64,000 nucleotides of DNA from a bacterium (GTDB lineage Bacteria > Oederibacteriota > CAKKQC01): NCBI GenBank assembly GCA_919901855.1, contig CAKKQC010000002.1:1-64000 (forward strand), given 5' to 3'. Numbering within the stretch: position 1 is the stretch's first letter; each line of letters opens with the position of its first letter. The translations under genes were made by a program, and so were the position numbers. Positions 17,218-26,113 of the stretch are shown piece by piece. Under the pieces are notes generated by a model. That model ran no database searches. It saw nothing but the letters and a program-made list of their open reading frames with translations, and was not told where the DNA came from.

Positions 17218-17223
17218 AGTATA
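17218..17223 (-). promoter_or_regulatory. -10 box (TATACT) of thiOS
   Basis: TATACT followed by GAA on the minus strand, 13 nt before ATG 17204. The same TATACTGAA string recurs upstream of the aspartyl protease and the antitoxin genes. Confidence 0.5.
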
Positions 17224-17251
17224 GATGAACCCTGTCCGCATCCCCATGCGG

Positions 17252-17281
17252 TTGCCTCTCCGTCGCGCCGCCGGGTAGAGT
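17252..17281 (+). promoter_or_regulatory. -35/-10 promoter of the TPR gene, near-leaderless
   Basis: TTGCCT (17252-17257), an 18-bp spacer and TAGAGT (17276-17281), then 9 nt to the ATG at 17291. Confidence 0.55.
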
Positions 17282-17290
17282 GAATTGATC

Positions 17291-19837
17291 ATGCGCTACC
17301 CCTCCCTGGCGATCCTGATGGCCTGTCTGGCCGTCCCCGTGTGGGCCGTGACCGCGTCGGCCGGGCCGGTCGAGGACGGCCTCGCCCTCGAGGGGCAGGG
17401 GAAGCTCGCGGAGGCCCGCGCGCGCTACGAGGCGGCCCTGCAGGCGAGCCCGGGCGACCGGGCCGCGTCGCTGCGCCTCGTGCACGTACTCGTGAGTCTC
17501 GACGATCTGCCCGCGGCCGAGGCGAAGCTCCAGCCGTTCCTCGGCAAGGCCGCCGACGCGACGGTGTACAACGAGCTCGGCCGCATCCGGTTCCGCCAGC
17601 ACCGCCGTCCCGAAGCCCTGAAGGCGTTCAAGGCCGCGACCGAGAAGGACCCGGCGTTCCTCGACGCCGCGTACAACCTGGGGATTGTGCTCCAGGAGAG
17701 CGGGCAGGTCGACGCGGCCCGCACCACCCTCCGCGGTGTCCTGGCGGCCGACCCCGGGTTCCTGCGCGCCTACAACGCGCTGGGCGCGCTGGAGGCGCGG
17801 GCGAAGCGCTATGACGAGGCCGTGCGCATCCTGACCGACGCGCTCCGCCTGGCGCCGGACGATTTCGACACGCTCTACAACCTCGGCAACGTCGTGGGGG
17901 AGATGGACCGGCTCGAGGAGTCGGCCGGATATTTCGCGAAGGCCGTCGACCGGCGGCCCACCAGCGCGGAGGCGCGCAACAACTACGGCCGGGCGCTCGT
18001 CCGCCTGAAGAAGTACGCCGAGGCCGAGGTCCAGCTCCAGGAGGCCCTGCGGCTCAAGCCGGACCAGGCCGAGTCCCAGTTCAACCTGGGCGTCCTCCGC
18101 GAGGAGACCAAGCACGCCGCGGAGGCCGAGGCCGCGTTCCGGCGCACGCTGGAGCTGGCCCCCCGCTTCGCCGAGGCCGCCTTCCGGCTGGGCAACCTCG
18201 CGCTGGGACGGGCGCAGGACGCGTCGGCCAAGGGCGAGGCGAAGGGGGCGACGGCCGCCATGGAGGAGGCCCGGGGCTGGTACGAGAAGGCCGTCGCGGC
18301 AAACGCGGACTACACGGAGGCGCTCTACAACCTGACGCTCACGCTCATCCAGCTCAAGCAGCTCGACGCGGCGGCGGTCCGGGCCAGGGCGCTGGTCCGG
18401 CTGTCGCCCGCCTACGCGCCGCACCAGTTCCTGCTCGGGACCGTCGAGTCCCAGCGCGGCCGCGCCGCCGAGGCGGAGCGGGCGTTCCGGGCCGCCGTCA
18501 AGCTCGATCCCAAGTGCGTGGACTGCGCCCTGCGGCTCGGGAGCCTCCTCTACCAGACGGGCAAGTTCGACGAGGCCGTCCCTCCGCTTCGGCGCGTGGT
18601 GGCGGCGGACGACAAGAACGTCGAGGCGCACTACCTGCTCGGGCTCGTGCTCATGCGGCAGGGGGAACTGGCGAGCGCGCGCCGGGAGATGGAGGCCGCC
18701 GCCCGCCTCAAGCCCGACCACCTCGACGCGATCAACAACGCGGCCACGATCGCCGTGCGCATGCGGAACTTCAAGGACGGCGCCTCGTTCGTGGGGCGCA
18801 TGGTGGACCTCGACCCCGCGTACCTGCCGGCGTTCCGGACGGCCGAGATGCTCTACGCGCAGACGAACGACCTCCAGATCACGGGGTCGCCGGTCACCAT
18901 CAAGCTCCTCACGCGGTACATCGTCGGCAACCGGGTCTTCTTCAAGAGCTACAAGGACGCTCATGCGGCCTTCGCGGAAATGACGAAGCTGGAGCCGAAG
19001 TGCGCGGCGGCGCACCTCAAGCTCGGCGTTCTCGACATTCTAAACGGGAAGTACACGGAAGGCCTGGGGCACCTGGACGTGGCCGAGCGCCTCCTCCCCG
19101 GGGACGGGGAGCTGTTCTTCGCGGAGGGCTCGGCGTACTACAGCCTCGGGGAGAAGGATCCCAAGGGGCCCCGCTCCCCGCACTTCCGCGCCGCGCTTGC
19201 CGCCTACCGCAAGGCCGTCCGGGTGTCCCCCGCCTACGCGGACGCCTACTGGGGCGAGGGGAGCGTGCTCTTCCAGATGGGGCGCTACGACGAGGCGAGG
19301 GGAGCCCTCGAGATCTGCCTGAAGCTCAACCCGTTCTTCGCCGAGGCGTACAACACCCTCGGCAGCGTGGCGGAGCGGCAGGGCGAGCTGGCCACCGATC
19401 CCGTGAAACAGGCGGGTTACCGGGACGAGGCGATCCGCGCCTACCAGCAGTCCCTGCGGGCGAACCCGAACGCGGACTCCGCGCACTACAACCTCGCCGT
19501 CGTTTACCACCAGCTCAAGCGGTGGAAGGAGGCGAAGGCCGAATACGAAGCCGCGATCCGGCTGAACCCCAAGTTCGCGCGGTGCTGGTACCAGCTCGGC
19601 CGGCTCTACATCGACCGGAACGGCTGGTTCGACCGCGGGCGCGCGGAGCAGGCGCTGAAGAAGGCGCTCGAGCTCGAGCCGGCCAACTGCGATTACTGGT
19701 ACGACTACGGCGCGTTCTACTTCAACACCCGCCAGTACGGGAAGGCGAAGGAAGCCTGGCGCAAGACCCTCGAACTGTGTCCGTCCAACAAGCCCGCCCG
19801 CGAGGGCATCGAACGGCTCATCGAGCGTGGCTACTGA
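17291..19837 (+). CDS. Large exported TPR-repeat protein
   Basis: The protein is 848 residues. A signal peptide (MRYPSLAILMACLAVPVWAVTASA) is followed almost entirely by tetratricopeptide repeats. About 20 units can be picked out by the A-x-Y-N-L-G / AxxxAxxAxxLxP pattern (e.g. DAAYNLGIVLQESGQVDAARTT, AHYNLAVVYHQLKRWKEAKAEY). TPR solenoids are protein-protein scaffolds; no enzymatic domain is present. The start at ATG 17291 was preferred over TTG 17285 because the promoter places transcription next to it. Its 3' end overlaps the HD-GYP gene by 11 nt, so the two are co-expressed. Confidence 0.85.
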   Translation: MRYPSLAILMACLAVPVWAVTASAGPVEDGLALEGQGKLAEARARYEAALQASPGDRAASLRLVHVLVSLDDLPAAEAKLQPFLGKAADATVYNELGRIRFRQHRRPEALKAFKAATEKDPAFLDAAYNLGIVLQESGQVDAARTTLRGVLAADPGFLRAYNALGALEARAKRYDEAVRILTDALRLAPDDFDTLYNLGNVVGEMDRLEESAGYFAKAVDRRPTSAEARNNYGRALVRLKKYAEAEVQLQEALRLKPDQAESQFNLGVLREETKHAAEAEAAFRRTLELAPRFAEAAFRLGNLALGRAQDASAKGEAKGATAAMEEARGWYEKAVAANADYTEALYNLTLTLIQLKQLDAAAVRARALVRLSPAYAPHQFLLGTVESQRGRAAEAERAFRAAVKLDPKCVDCALRLGSLLYQTGKFDEAVPPLRRVVAADDKNVEAHYLLGLVLMRQGELASARREMEAAARLKPDHLDAINNAATIAVRMRNFKDGASFVGRMVDLDPAYLPAFRTAEMLYAQTNDLQITGSPVTIKLLTRYIVGNRVFFKSYKDAHAAFAEMTKLEPKCAAAHLKLGVLDILNGKYTEGLGHLDVAERLLPGDGELFFAEGSAYYSLGEKDPKGPRSPHFRAALAAYRKAVRVSPAYADAYWGEGSVLFQMGRYDEARGALEICLKLNPFFAEAYNTLGSVAERQGELATDPVKQAGYRDEAIRAYQQSLRANPNADSAHYNLAVVYHQLKRWKEAKAEYEAAIRLNPKFARCWYQLGRLYIDRNGWFDRGRAEQALKKALELEPANCDYWYDYGAFYFNTRQYGKAKEAWRKTLELCPSNKPAREGIERLIERGY

Positions 19838-21413
19838 CCGGAAGCCGGACGCGTCACGCCGCCGGCGCGCGGACGCCGGGGCGGGCAGCGGGCCGACGAT
19901 GACGGGCCTGACGGGTCCGGAAGCCCGCGCGCTGGGGCTGGCCCGGCGCAGCCGCTGGCCGCATGCCCTCCTCGACGGGGCCCGGGGCCTCGTCGACGCG
20001 TATCCCGATGTCGCGTCGTGGACCCGGCTTCTGCCGAAGCTCCGCCCCGGTCTCCGGAAGGGCGGCCTCGCGGTGGCGTGGCCGGCGCGGAGCCGGGGCA
20101 CGGTCCTGCCCCTCTCGGGCGGAGGCTGGCTCCTGCTTGGCCCCTTCCGCGGCCGGGGGCCGGATGCGGCGGTTCTCGAGGCCCTGACCGCCTTCCTGGG
20201 CGAGTGCCGGACGGCGCGTGCCGAGGCGACCCGGAAGGCGCTCGAGGCCGACCGGCTCCGCGACGAGGAATCGTCGGCCCAGGTGGCCCTCTCGCGCAAG
20301 GAGCGCACGCTCCAGGCGGTCATGCACCTGGGCCGCGTCCTCGCCTCGGTCAAGGATCTCCGGGAACTCGTGGGGTCCTCGATGGTCCCGGAGATGGTCC
20401 AGCTCCTGAACGCCGACCGGGGGAGCGTGTTCATCATCGACGAGGAGCGGCAGGAGCTGTATTCCATCATCGCCATGGGCGTCGAGTTCAAGGAGATCCG
20501 GATGCCGCTCACCGTCGGGCTCGCGGGCTGGGTGGCGCGCACCGGCGAGGTCCTCAACGTGCCGGACGCCCACGCGGACGCCCGGTTCAACCCGGAGTTC
20601 GATCTCCGCACGGGGTACCGGACCCGGAGCGTCCTCGCGGTGCCGCTCGTGGACCCGCAGGGCAAGCGGTTCGGCGTCGTCCAGGTCATCAACAAGAAGA
20701 CTTCTCCGCGGTTCACGCGCGAGGACGAGGAGCTGCTCCAGGCCGTCGCCGCCGAGGCCGCGGTCGCCATCCTCAACACCCGGCTCGTGGAGCAGGTCAA
20801 GGCGCTGTTCGACAGCGTGATTTCGTCGATGGCGACCGCCCTCGACGCCCGGGACAACAGCACCTCCGGCCACACGCACCGGGTGACCGACTTCGCGCTC
20901 GGGGTCGCCAAGCGGCTCGGGATGAACCGGGCCCAGCTCGACCGGGTCCGCATCGCGGGCATGCTCCATGACATCGGCAAGATCGGGACGCCGGACGCGA
21001 TCCTGAAGAAACCCGGACTGCTGACGCCCGAGGAGCGCGCAATCATGAACCAGCACGCGTCCTACTCGCGCAGCATCATCAGCACCCTCAAGCTGCCCAC
21101 CGAGCTGGCGGGGCTGGCGGACGACGCGGCGGGACATCACGAGTGGTGGAACGGGAACGGGTACCCGCTCAAGCTCAAGGGCGAGGGCATCCCGCTGGTC
21201 TCGCGCGTCCTCGCGGTTGCGGACGTCTTCGACGCGATCACGAGCAAGCGCCACTACCGGGATGCCATGCCGATCGACCAGGCCCTGGCCATCATCCGCG
21301 ACGGGACCGGCACGCACTTCGACCCGGCTTGCGTGCAGGCGTTCTTCCGTTTCTACGATGAGGACCTGCGCGAGACGTTCACCCGCGAGGGGGGGAACGG
21401 CGGCGAGGGGTGA
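19827..21413 (+). CDS. GAF domain / HD-GYP phosphodiesterase (c-di-GMP signalling)
   Basis: The protein is 528 residues. An unassigned N-terminal 130 residues is followed by a short coiled segment, then a GAF domain (about 155-322; LLNADRGSVFIIDEE, TGYRTRSVLAVPLVD, GVVQVINKK), then an HD-GYP domain (about 325-520). The metal motif HDIGKIG is at 381-387 and the GYP motif reads HHEWWNGNGYP, so both signatures are intact and activity is likely. HD-GYP enzymes hydrolyse cyclic di-GMP or related dinucleotides. The GTG start lies inside the end of the TPR gene, and the stop TGA overlaps the GTG start of the next membrane protein. Confidence 0.88.
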   Translation: MATDRKPDASRRRRADAGAGSGPTMTGLTGPEARALGLARRSRWPHALLDGARGLVDAYPDVASWTRLLPKLRPGLRKGGLAVAWPARSRGTVLPLSGGGWLLLGPFRGRGPDAAVLEALTAFLGECRTARAEATRKALEADRLRDEESSAQVALSRKERTLQAVMHLGRVLASVKDLRELVGSSMVPEMVQLLNADRGSVFIIDEERQELYSIIAMGVEFKEIRMPLTVGLAGWVARTGEVLNVPDAHADARFNPEFDLRTGYRTRSVLAVPLVDPQGKRFGVVQVINKKTSPRFTREDEELLQAVAAEAAVAILNTRLVEQVKALFDSVISSMATALDARDNSTSGHTHRVTDFALGVAKRLGMNRAQLDRVRIAGMLHDIGKIGTPDAILKKPGLLTPEERAIMNQHASYSRSIISTLKLPTELAGLADDAAGHHEWWNGNGYPLKLKGEGIPLVSRVLAVADVFDAITSKRHYRDAMPIDQALAIIRDGTGTHFDPACVQAFFRFYDEDLRETFTREGGNGGEG

Positions 21414-23806
21414 GCCGTCCGTCCGGCGGCTTGGCCGCCATGAATCCCGCGATCCTGGTCCTGTCGCCCCTGGTCTTCCTTATCCGGTGGCATGCCGCCC
21501 TGGCGCCGGCGCCGGCGGGGCTGTCCACCCTCGTCCCCGTCCGGGACCAGGGCGTCGGGGCGGCGCTCCTCCAGTTCGCGGGCTCGGTGGGAGTCGTCGC
21601 GGCCGTGGGGGCCGCCGTGCTCGGGCTGGCCGGGTACGGCCGGCGGCTGGTCCGGTGGACGGGGGTCCGCCCGCGGGGCGTGGACGGACCCCTCCTCGGG
21701 CTCGCGTCAGGACTGGGGGTCGCGTCCGCCGCCGCCCTCGGCGCCGGGCTCGCGGGGCTGGCGTTCCCCCCGGTCGCGGCGGTGGCGGCGGTTACGTGCG
21801 GCCTGGCGGGCGTCCGCGGGGTGCGAGGTCTCCGCGGTGCGTTCGCGTCCATCCCGCCCGGCCTCGCGCTCCTCGCCCTGGTCTCCCTCGTGGCGGCGCT
21901 CGTCCCCGAGACCGAGATCGACGCCCTCGTCTACCACCTCGGCCTGCCTGCCGGTTACGCGGCGGCCCACAAGGTCTTCCTCGCGCCGGGCTCGTTCCTC
22001 GACGGCTACTGGCAGGGGCAGGAGATGCTCGCGTGGCCCGCGCTCGCGCTCGCGTCGGAGCCGGCGGCCCGGCTCGTGAGCTGGACGGCCGCGCTCCTGC
22101 TGGCCGCCGCGGGCGCCTGCCTGGCCCGCCGGGTCACCGGGCCCGAAGCGGGCCTTAGGCCCGAAGCGGGCCTTGGGCCTGCAGCGGGCACATGGGCGGC
22201 GGCGGTGCTGCTCGCGGCTCCGCCCGTCGTGCAGGCCGCGGCCCACGCGAAGAACGACGCGCTGGCGGCCGCGCTCGTCGCGGCCGCGCTCGTCGCCCGG
22301 GCCGGAGGAGCCTCGTCCGCCCGAGCACTCCTGGCCGGGCTCCTGTGCGGGGCCGCGGCGGGAGTGCGGCCCTCGGCGGCGATCGCGGCCCCCGCGCTCC
22401 TGGCGACCTTCGTCGCGACGCCGGGGGGCCGGCGGGCCGCCGGATTCGCGGTCGCGGGGATGGCGGCGCCGGCCCTGCCCTGGCTCCTGCGCAACGGGCT
22501 CGAGCTGGGGAATCCCGTCTTTCCCCTCTTCGTGGGCACGATCCCGACGCTCGGGATGACGGGGCTCGACCGCGTGCTCGCGGATATGTACCTGCGCGAG
22601 TGGTCGAACGCCGCGCCCCGCGGAGTCTGGCAGGGCGTCGCCGCCGCGTTCTTCGTGTTCGGCGGCGCCACCCCCGCGGTCGCGGCGGGGCTCTTCGCCG
22701 CTCCGCTCGCGTTCGGGACGGCGGGCCCGGCGCGGATGCTCGCGATCTTCGCGCTCGCCTTCGGCGCGTGCTGGATGGCCGTGTTCCCGTGGCTGGGGCG
22801 GTTCGCGCTCCCGGCCGCGGTGCCGCTCGCCGTCCTCGGCGTGGCCCGGTTCGGGGCGCAGCCGCGCCGGCTGGCGATTCTGGGCTGGGGGTCGGTCGCG
22901 GGGTCCGCCGTCGTGCTCCTCGGGCTGATAGCCGGCTTCCCGGGTCCCGCCGGTTGCGCGTTCGGGTTCGAGAGCCGGGAAGGATTCGGCCGGCGGGCGT
23001 TGGGCAACTGGTGGGAGGCGAGCCGCGAACTCGACCGGCGGCTGACCCCGGCCGAGCGCGCGGTGGCCGTCGGCGAGTGGCGCTCCTACCCCTCCCATAG
23101 GGCGCTCACGCGCTGGATCGCGGACGAACCCGTCGTCCACGAGTTGGCGCGCGAGTCGGCCTCGGTGGCCCGGCTCCGGGTCCGTCTCCGCCAGCGCCGC
23201 GTCACGCACCTGCTGTACAACCTGCCCCAGGCGGCGTTCTGGGCCCGGTACGCGGCCCAGTTTCCGTGGGACCGGGCGGGGGCTCGACGCTGGCGGGACG
23301 TCTGGGACGCGTCGGCTACGCTGTGCTGGCGCTCGCGGGTCCAGGATTCCGGCCACGGGTTCTTCCTCCTGTACCGGCTGTCGCGCGGGCCGGGCGAGGG
23401 CCCAAGCCGCTCCTGGCTGCCCGGAACCGAGGGTGAGTACCAGGACCTCCGCTGGCTCGTGTCGGGTTCGATTTCGGACCCGGCCGCGGACCGCGAGCTC
23501 GACCGCGCGGCCCGGCTCCTGGGCGCGCGCGCCGATCTCCTGGCCAGGCGCGGGTGCCTGCTCGCGGTGCGCGGCCGGTACGCGGAGGCGCTCGCCGCCA
23601 TGCGGGCGGCCGCTCTCGCGGCCCCCGAGGGGCGGGACGTATGGGCAGCGCTTGGCGCGGTGCCGATGGCAGACGCGCAGGCGCTCGAACGGTTCACGCG
23701 CGCGCAGCGCGACGTCGTGAACATGGGGTTCACGATGGGAATCCCGGTGGCGCTGGACCGCGCGGCCGCCCCGGACCGACCGACCGGTTCCGGCGGGGGT
23801 CCGTGA
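21410..23806 (+). CDS. GT-C-like polytopic membrane protein with TPR-like C-terminus (paralogue 3)
   Basis: The protein is 798 residues. Family signatures are TEIDALVYHLGLPAGY, AKNDALAAALVAAALVARAGG, PWLLRNGLELGNPVFPLFVG, LRVRLRQRRVTHLLYNLPQ and WLPGTEGEYQDLRWL. A helical TPR-like tail follows (ARADLLARRGCLLAVRGRYAEALAAMRAAAL). It is closest to paralogue 4 immediately downstream. GTGA overlaps occur at both ends (with the HD-GYP gene and with paralogue 4), so it is part of a translationally coupled operon. A short tandem repeat in the DNA at about 22140-22190 encodes EAGLRPEAGLGPAAG. Confidence 0.68.
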   Translation: MSRPSGGLAAMNPAILVLSPLVFLIRWHAALAPAPAGLSTLVPVRDQGVGAALLQFAGSVGVVAAVGAAVLGLAGYGRRLVRWTGVRPRGVDGPLLGLASGLGVASAAALGAGLAGLAFPPVAAVAAVTCGLAGVRGVRGLRGAFASIPPGLALLALVSLVAALVPETEIDALVYHLGLPAGYAAAHKVFLAPGSFLDGYWQGQEMLAWPALALASEPAARLVSWTAALLLAAAGACLARRVTGPEAGLRPEAGLGPAAGTWAAAVLLAAPPVVQAAAHAKNDALAAALVAAALVARAGGASSARALLAGLLCGAAAGVRPSAAIAAPALLATFVATPGGRRAAGFAVAGMAAPALPWLLRNGLELGNPVFPLFVGTIPTLGMTGLDRVLADMYLREWSNAAPRGVWQGVAAAFFVFGGATPAVAAGLFAAPLAFGTAGPARMLAIFALAFGACWMAVFPWLGRFALPAAVPLAVLGVARFGAQPRRLAILGWGSVAGSAVVLLGLIAGFPGPAGCAFGFESREGFGRRALGNWWEASRELDRRLTPAERAVAVGEWRSYPSHRALTRWIADEPVVHELARESASVARLRVRLRQRRVTHLLYNLPQAAFWARYAAQFPWDRAGARRWRDVWDASATLCWRSRVQDSGHGFFLLYRLSRGPGEGPSRSWLPGTEGEYQDLRWLVSGSISDPAADRELDRAARLLGARADLLARRGCLLAVRGRYAEALAAMRAAALAAPEGRDVWAALGAVPMADAQALERFTRAQRDVVNMGFTMGIPVALDRAAAPDRPTGSGGGP

Positions 23807-26106
23807 ACGGGGGCTACTGGATCTGGATCGCGGTGGCCGCCGGCCTCTTCGTCGCGCGTTGGTGGCCGGCCCTCCGCACCGCCCTGCCGGACCCGGCCGG
23901 GTGGCACGGGCTCGCGGACCAGGCGGCCGGAGCCGCGGTCCGGCAGTCTCTTGCCCAGGCGGCCGCCGTCGTTCTCACCGCCGCCGCCGTCCTGGGCACG
24001 GCGGGGCCGGGCGGTCCAGTCGCGCGCTGGCTCCGGTTCCGCGGAGCCGGGCTGGTCCGCGGCCTCGCGCGGACCGGTCTCGGACTGGCCGTGGTGTCTC
24101 CCGCCGCGCTCGCGCTCGGGCTCGCGGGGCTCGCGCATCCGGTCCTCGCCGTCCCGGCCGCCGCCGCGCTCGTGATCGCGGGCTTCCGGGTGTCCCCGGC
24201 CCTCGCCCGGGGCGCGCGTCCCGCGTGGCCCCTGATCCTCGCGGCGCTCGTGCTGGTTCCCGTGGCCGTGGTTCCCGACCTCGAGGTGGACAGCCTGATC
24301 CAGCACCTCGCGTTGCCCGCCGGGTGGGTGCGGGCCCACCGGATCTTCGCGCGGCCCGATCTTTCGGTGGGAGTCCTCTGGCCGGGGCGCGAAGTCCTGG
24401 GCTGGCCCGGCCTCGCGCTCGGGTCCGAGCCCGCCGCCGTGCTCCCCAGCCTCGGGTGCGCCGGCCTGGCGGGGGCCGCCGCGTCCGCGGCGGGCTCCGG
24501 GGGCTGGTGGGTGGGCGCGGCGGTGCTCGCGTCCCCGCAGCTCGCGGTGGTCGCGTGCTCGGCCAAGAACGACTCGCTCGCGATCGCGCTCGTTTCGGCC
24601 GGCCTCGTCAGCGCTCGCGCCAATGGCGGCGCCGGGGGCGCGGCGGCCGCCGCGGTGGCGGGGGTTCTGGCGGGCGCGGCGGTCGCCGCGAAGTCCACGG
24701 CCGCCATCGCCGTGCCGGCCTTCCTCGCCGTCCTGCTCGCCGCCCGCGGTCCATCCGGCCGCCGTAGCCGGGCCGGCTGGTTCCTCGCCGCCGCCGCGGG
24801 CGTCTCCCTGCCCTGGGCCGTCCGGAACTGGCTCGACCTCGGCAACCCGGCCGCGCCGCTCCTCTCGGGGATGATTCCGACGCTCGGATGGGACCCGGTC
24901 CGCGCGGAGCTCGCGGCCCGGTATGTCCGCACGTGGAGCGATCTGGACCCTGAGTCGGTTCTCGGCGGGGTGGCGGCCCTCGTCCGGATCCTGGGCGGGT
25001 TCAACCTCCTCTGCGGGGCCGCCGTTCTCGTGCTCCCGTTCTCGGTGTCTTCGCTGTCCCGGACCGGGCGCGCCGGCCTTTTCGCGGCTGCCGGCGTCCT
25101 GCTCTGGCTCTCGTCCCTGGCCTGGGTCTCCCGGTACCTCCTGCTCTTCCTGCCCGCCCTGACCGCGGCGGCGGCGGCCCTGCTCGTGGCGCGGGCCGGC
25201 GCGGCGGTGGTCAACCGGTGGGCGGCCGCGTCGGCCGTTCTCGGGCTCGTGGTCGCGCTGGGCGCGGGAGGGGGCGCGCGGCCGGTGCCGTGCGCCTTGG
25301 GGCTGGAGAGCCGGGCGCACTTCGCCGCCCGGGCGCAGGGCGTCTTCGGGGAGATGGCCCGCGAGGTCGCGGCGCGCGTCGCTCCTGGCGCGCGCGCCCT
25401 CACGGTCGGCGAGTGGCGGGCGGATCCCGCGGGCCGGCTCCTGCCCTGCGCGCCCGTGGACCGGCCCGCCATCTGGGCGCTCGCCCGCGAGGCGGATTCC
25501 GGGGGGCGGATGCGCATCCGGTTGCGGCAGCAGCGGGTGTCGCACCTCCTCTTCAACCTGCCGCAGGCCGGGTTCTGGGCCGACTACGCGGCGCGGTCGC
25601 CGTGGACGCCGGGGGCGGTCGCGCGCTGGGGCGGGTTCTGGGATGCTTCGGCCACGCTCGTCTGGCGGTCGGCGGCCCAGGATCCCGTCCTGGGATTCTT
25701 CCTCCTCTACCGGCTCTCGCGGGGGCCGGGGGAGGAGCCGGCCCGGGGCTGGTTGCCGGGCACCGAGGGCGAGTTCCTTGAGGTTCGCCGGTTGGCGGCG
25801 CGATCGGCCGGCGATCCCGCGGTCGACCGCGAGTTCACCCGGCTGGACGCGCTCTTCGGCCCGCGCGCGGACGTGCTGGCGCGGCGCGGGTGCCTGCTGG
25901 CCGCTCAAGGCCGCTATCCCGAGGCGCTGGCCGCGTTCCGCCTTGCGACCCGGGCGGCGCCGGAGGCGCGGCCGGTCTGGTCGTCCTATGGAGCGGTCCC
26001 GATCCGGACCGCGGCGGAGCTTCTCCGGTACGCGCGCGCGCGACCGGACGTGGTGAACGCGGGCTTCATGCTGGGTATCCCGGTCGCATTGGCGGCCGTA
26101 TACTGA
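23803..26106 (+). CDS. GT-C-like polytopic membrane protein with TPR-like C-terminus (paralogue 4)
   Basis: The protein is 767 residues from GTG 23803, which overlaps the previous TGA. Signatures are DLEVDSLIQHLALPAGW, SAKNDSLAIALVSAGLVSARA, PWAVRNWLDLGNPAAPLLSG, MRIRLRQQRVSHLLFNLPQ and WLPGTEGEFLEVRRL, with the same helical tail as paralogue 3. The very high similarity of its second half to paralogue 3 suggests recent tandem duplication. The Tyr of the Tyr-His pair is Gln here. It is followed 7 nt later by the PP-loop gene. Catalysis and substrate are not shown. Confidence 0.68.
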   Translation: MNGGYWIWIAVAAGLFVARWWPALRTALPDPAGWHGLADQAAGAAVRQSLAQAAAVVLTAAAVLGTAGPGGPVARWLRFRGAGLVRGLARTGLGLAVVSPAALALGLAGLAHPVLAVPAAAALVIAGFRVSPALARGARPAWPLILAALVLVPVAVVPDLEVDSLIQHLALPAGWVRAHRIFARPDLSVGVLWPGREVLGWPGLALGSEPAAVLPSLGCAGLAGAAASAAGSGGWWVGAAVLASPQLAVVACSAKNDSLAIALVSAGLVSARANGGAGGAAAAAVAGVLAGAAVAAKSTAAIAVPAFLAVLLAARGPSGRRSRAGWFLAAAAGVSLPWAVRNWLDLGNPAAPLLSGMIPTLGWDPVRAELAARYVRTWSDLDPESVLGGVAALVRILGGFNLLCGAAVLVLPFSVSSLSRTGRAGLFAAAGVLLWLSSLAWVSRYLLLFLPALTAAAAALLVARAGAAVVNRWAAASAVLGLVVALGAGGGARPVPCALGLESRAHFAARAQGVFGEMAREVAARVAPGARALTVGEWRADPAGRLLPCAPVDRPAIWALAREADSGGRMRIRLRQQRVSHLLFNLPQAGFWADYAARSPWTPGAVARWGGFWDASATLVWRSAAQDPVLGFFLLYRLSRGPGEEPARGWLPGTEGEFLEVRRLAARSAGDPAVDREFTRLDALFGPRADVLARRGCLLAAQGRYPEALAAFRLATRAAPEARPVWSSYGAVPIRTAAELLRYARARPDVVNAGFMLGIPVALAAVY

Positions 26107-26113
26107 GACCGCG

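Noticed and set aside
22140-22190. Short tandem DNA repeat GCCCGAAGCGGGCCTT
   Set aside because: It is within a coding region with only two to three imperfect units. It gives a local EAGLRP duplication and no sign of a regulatory or mobile role.
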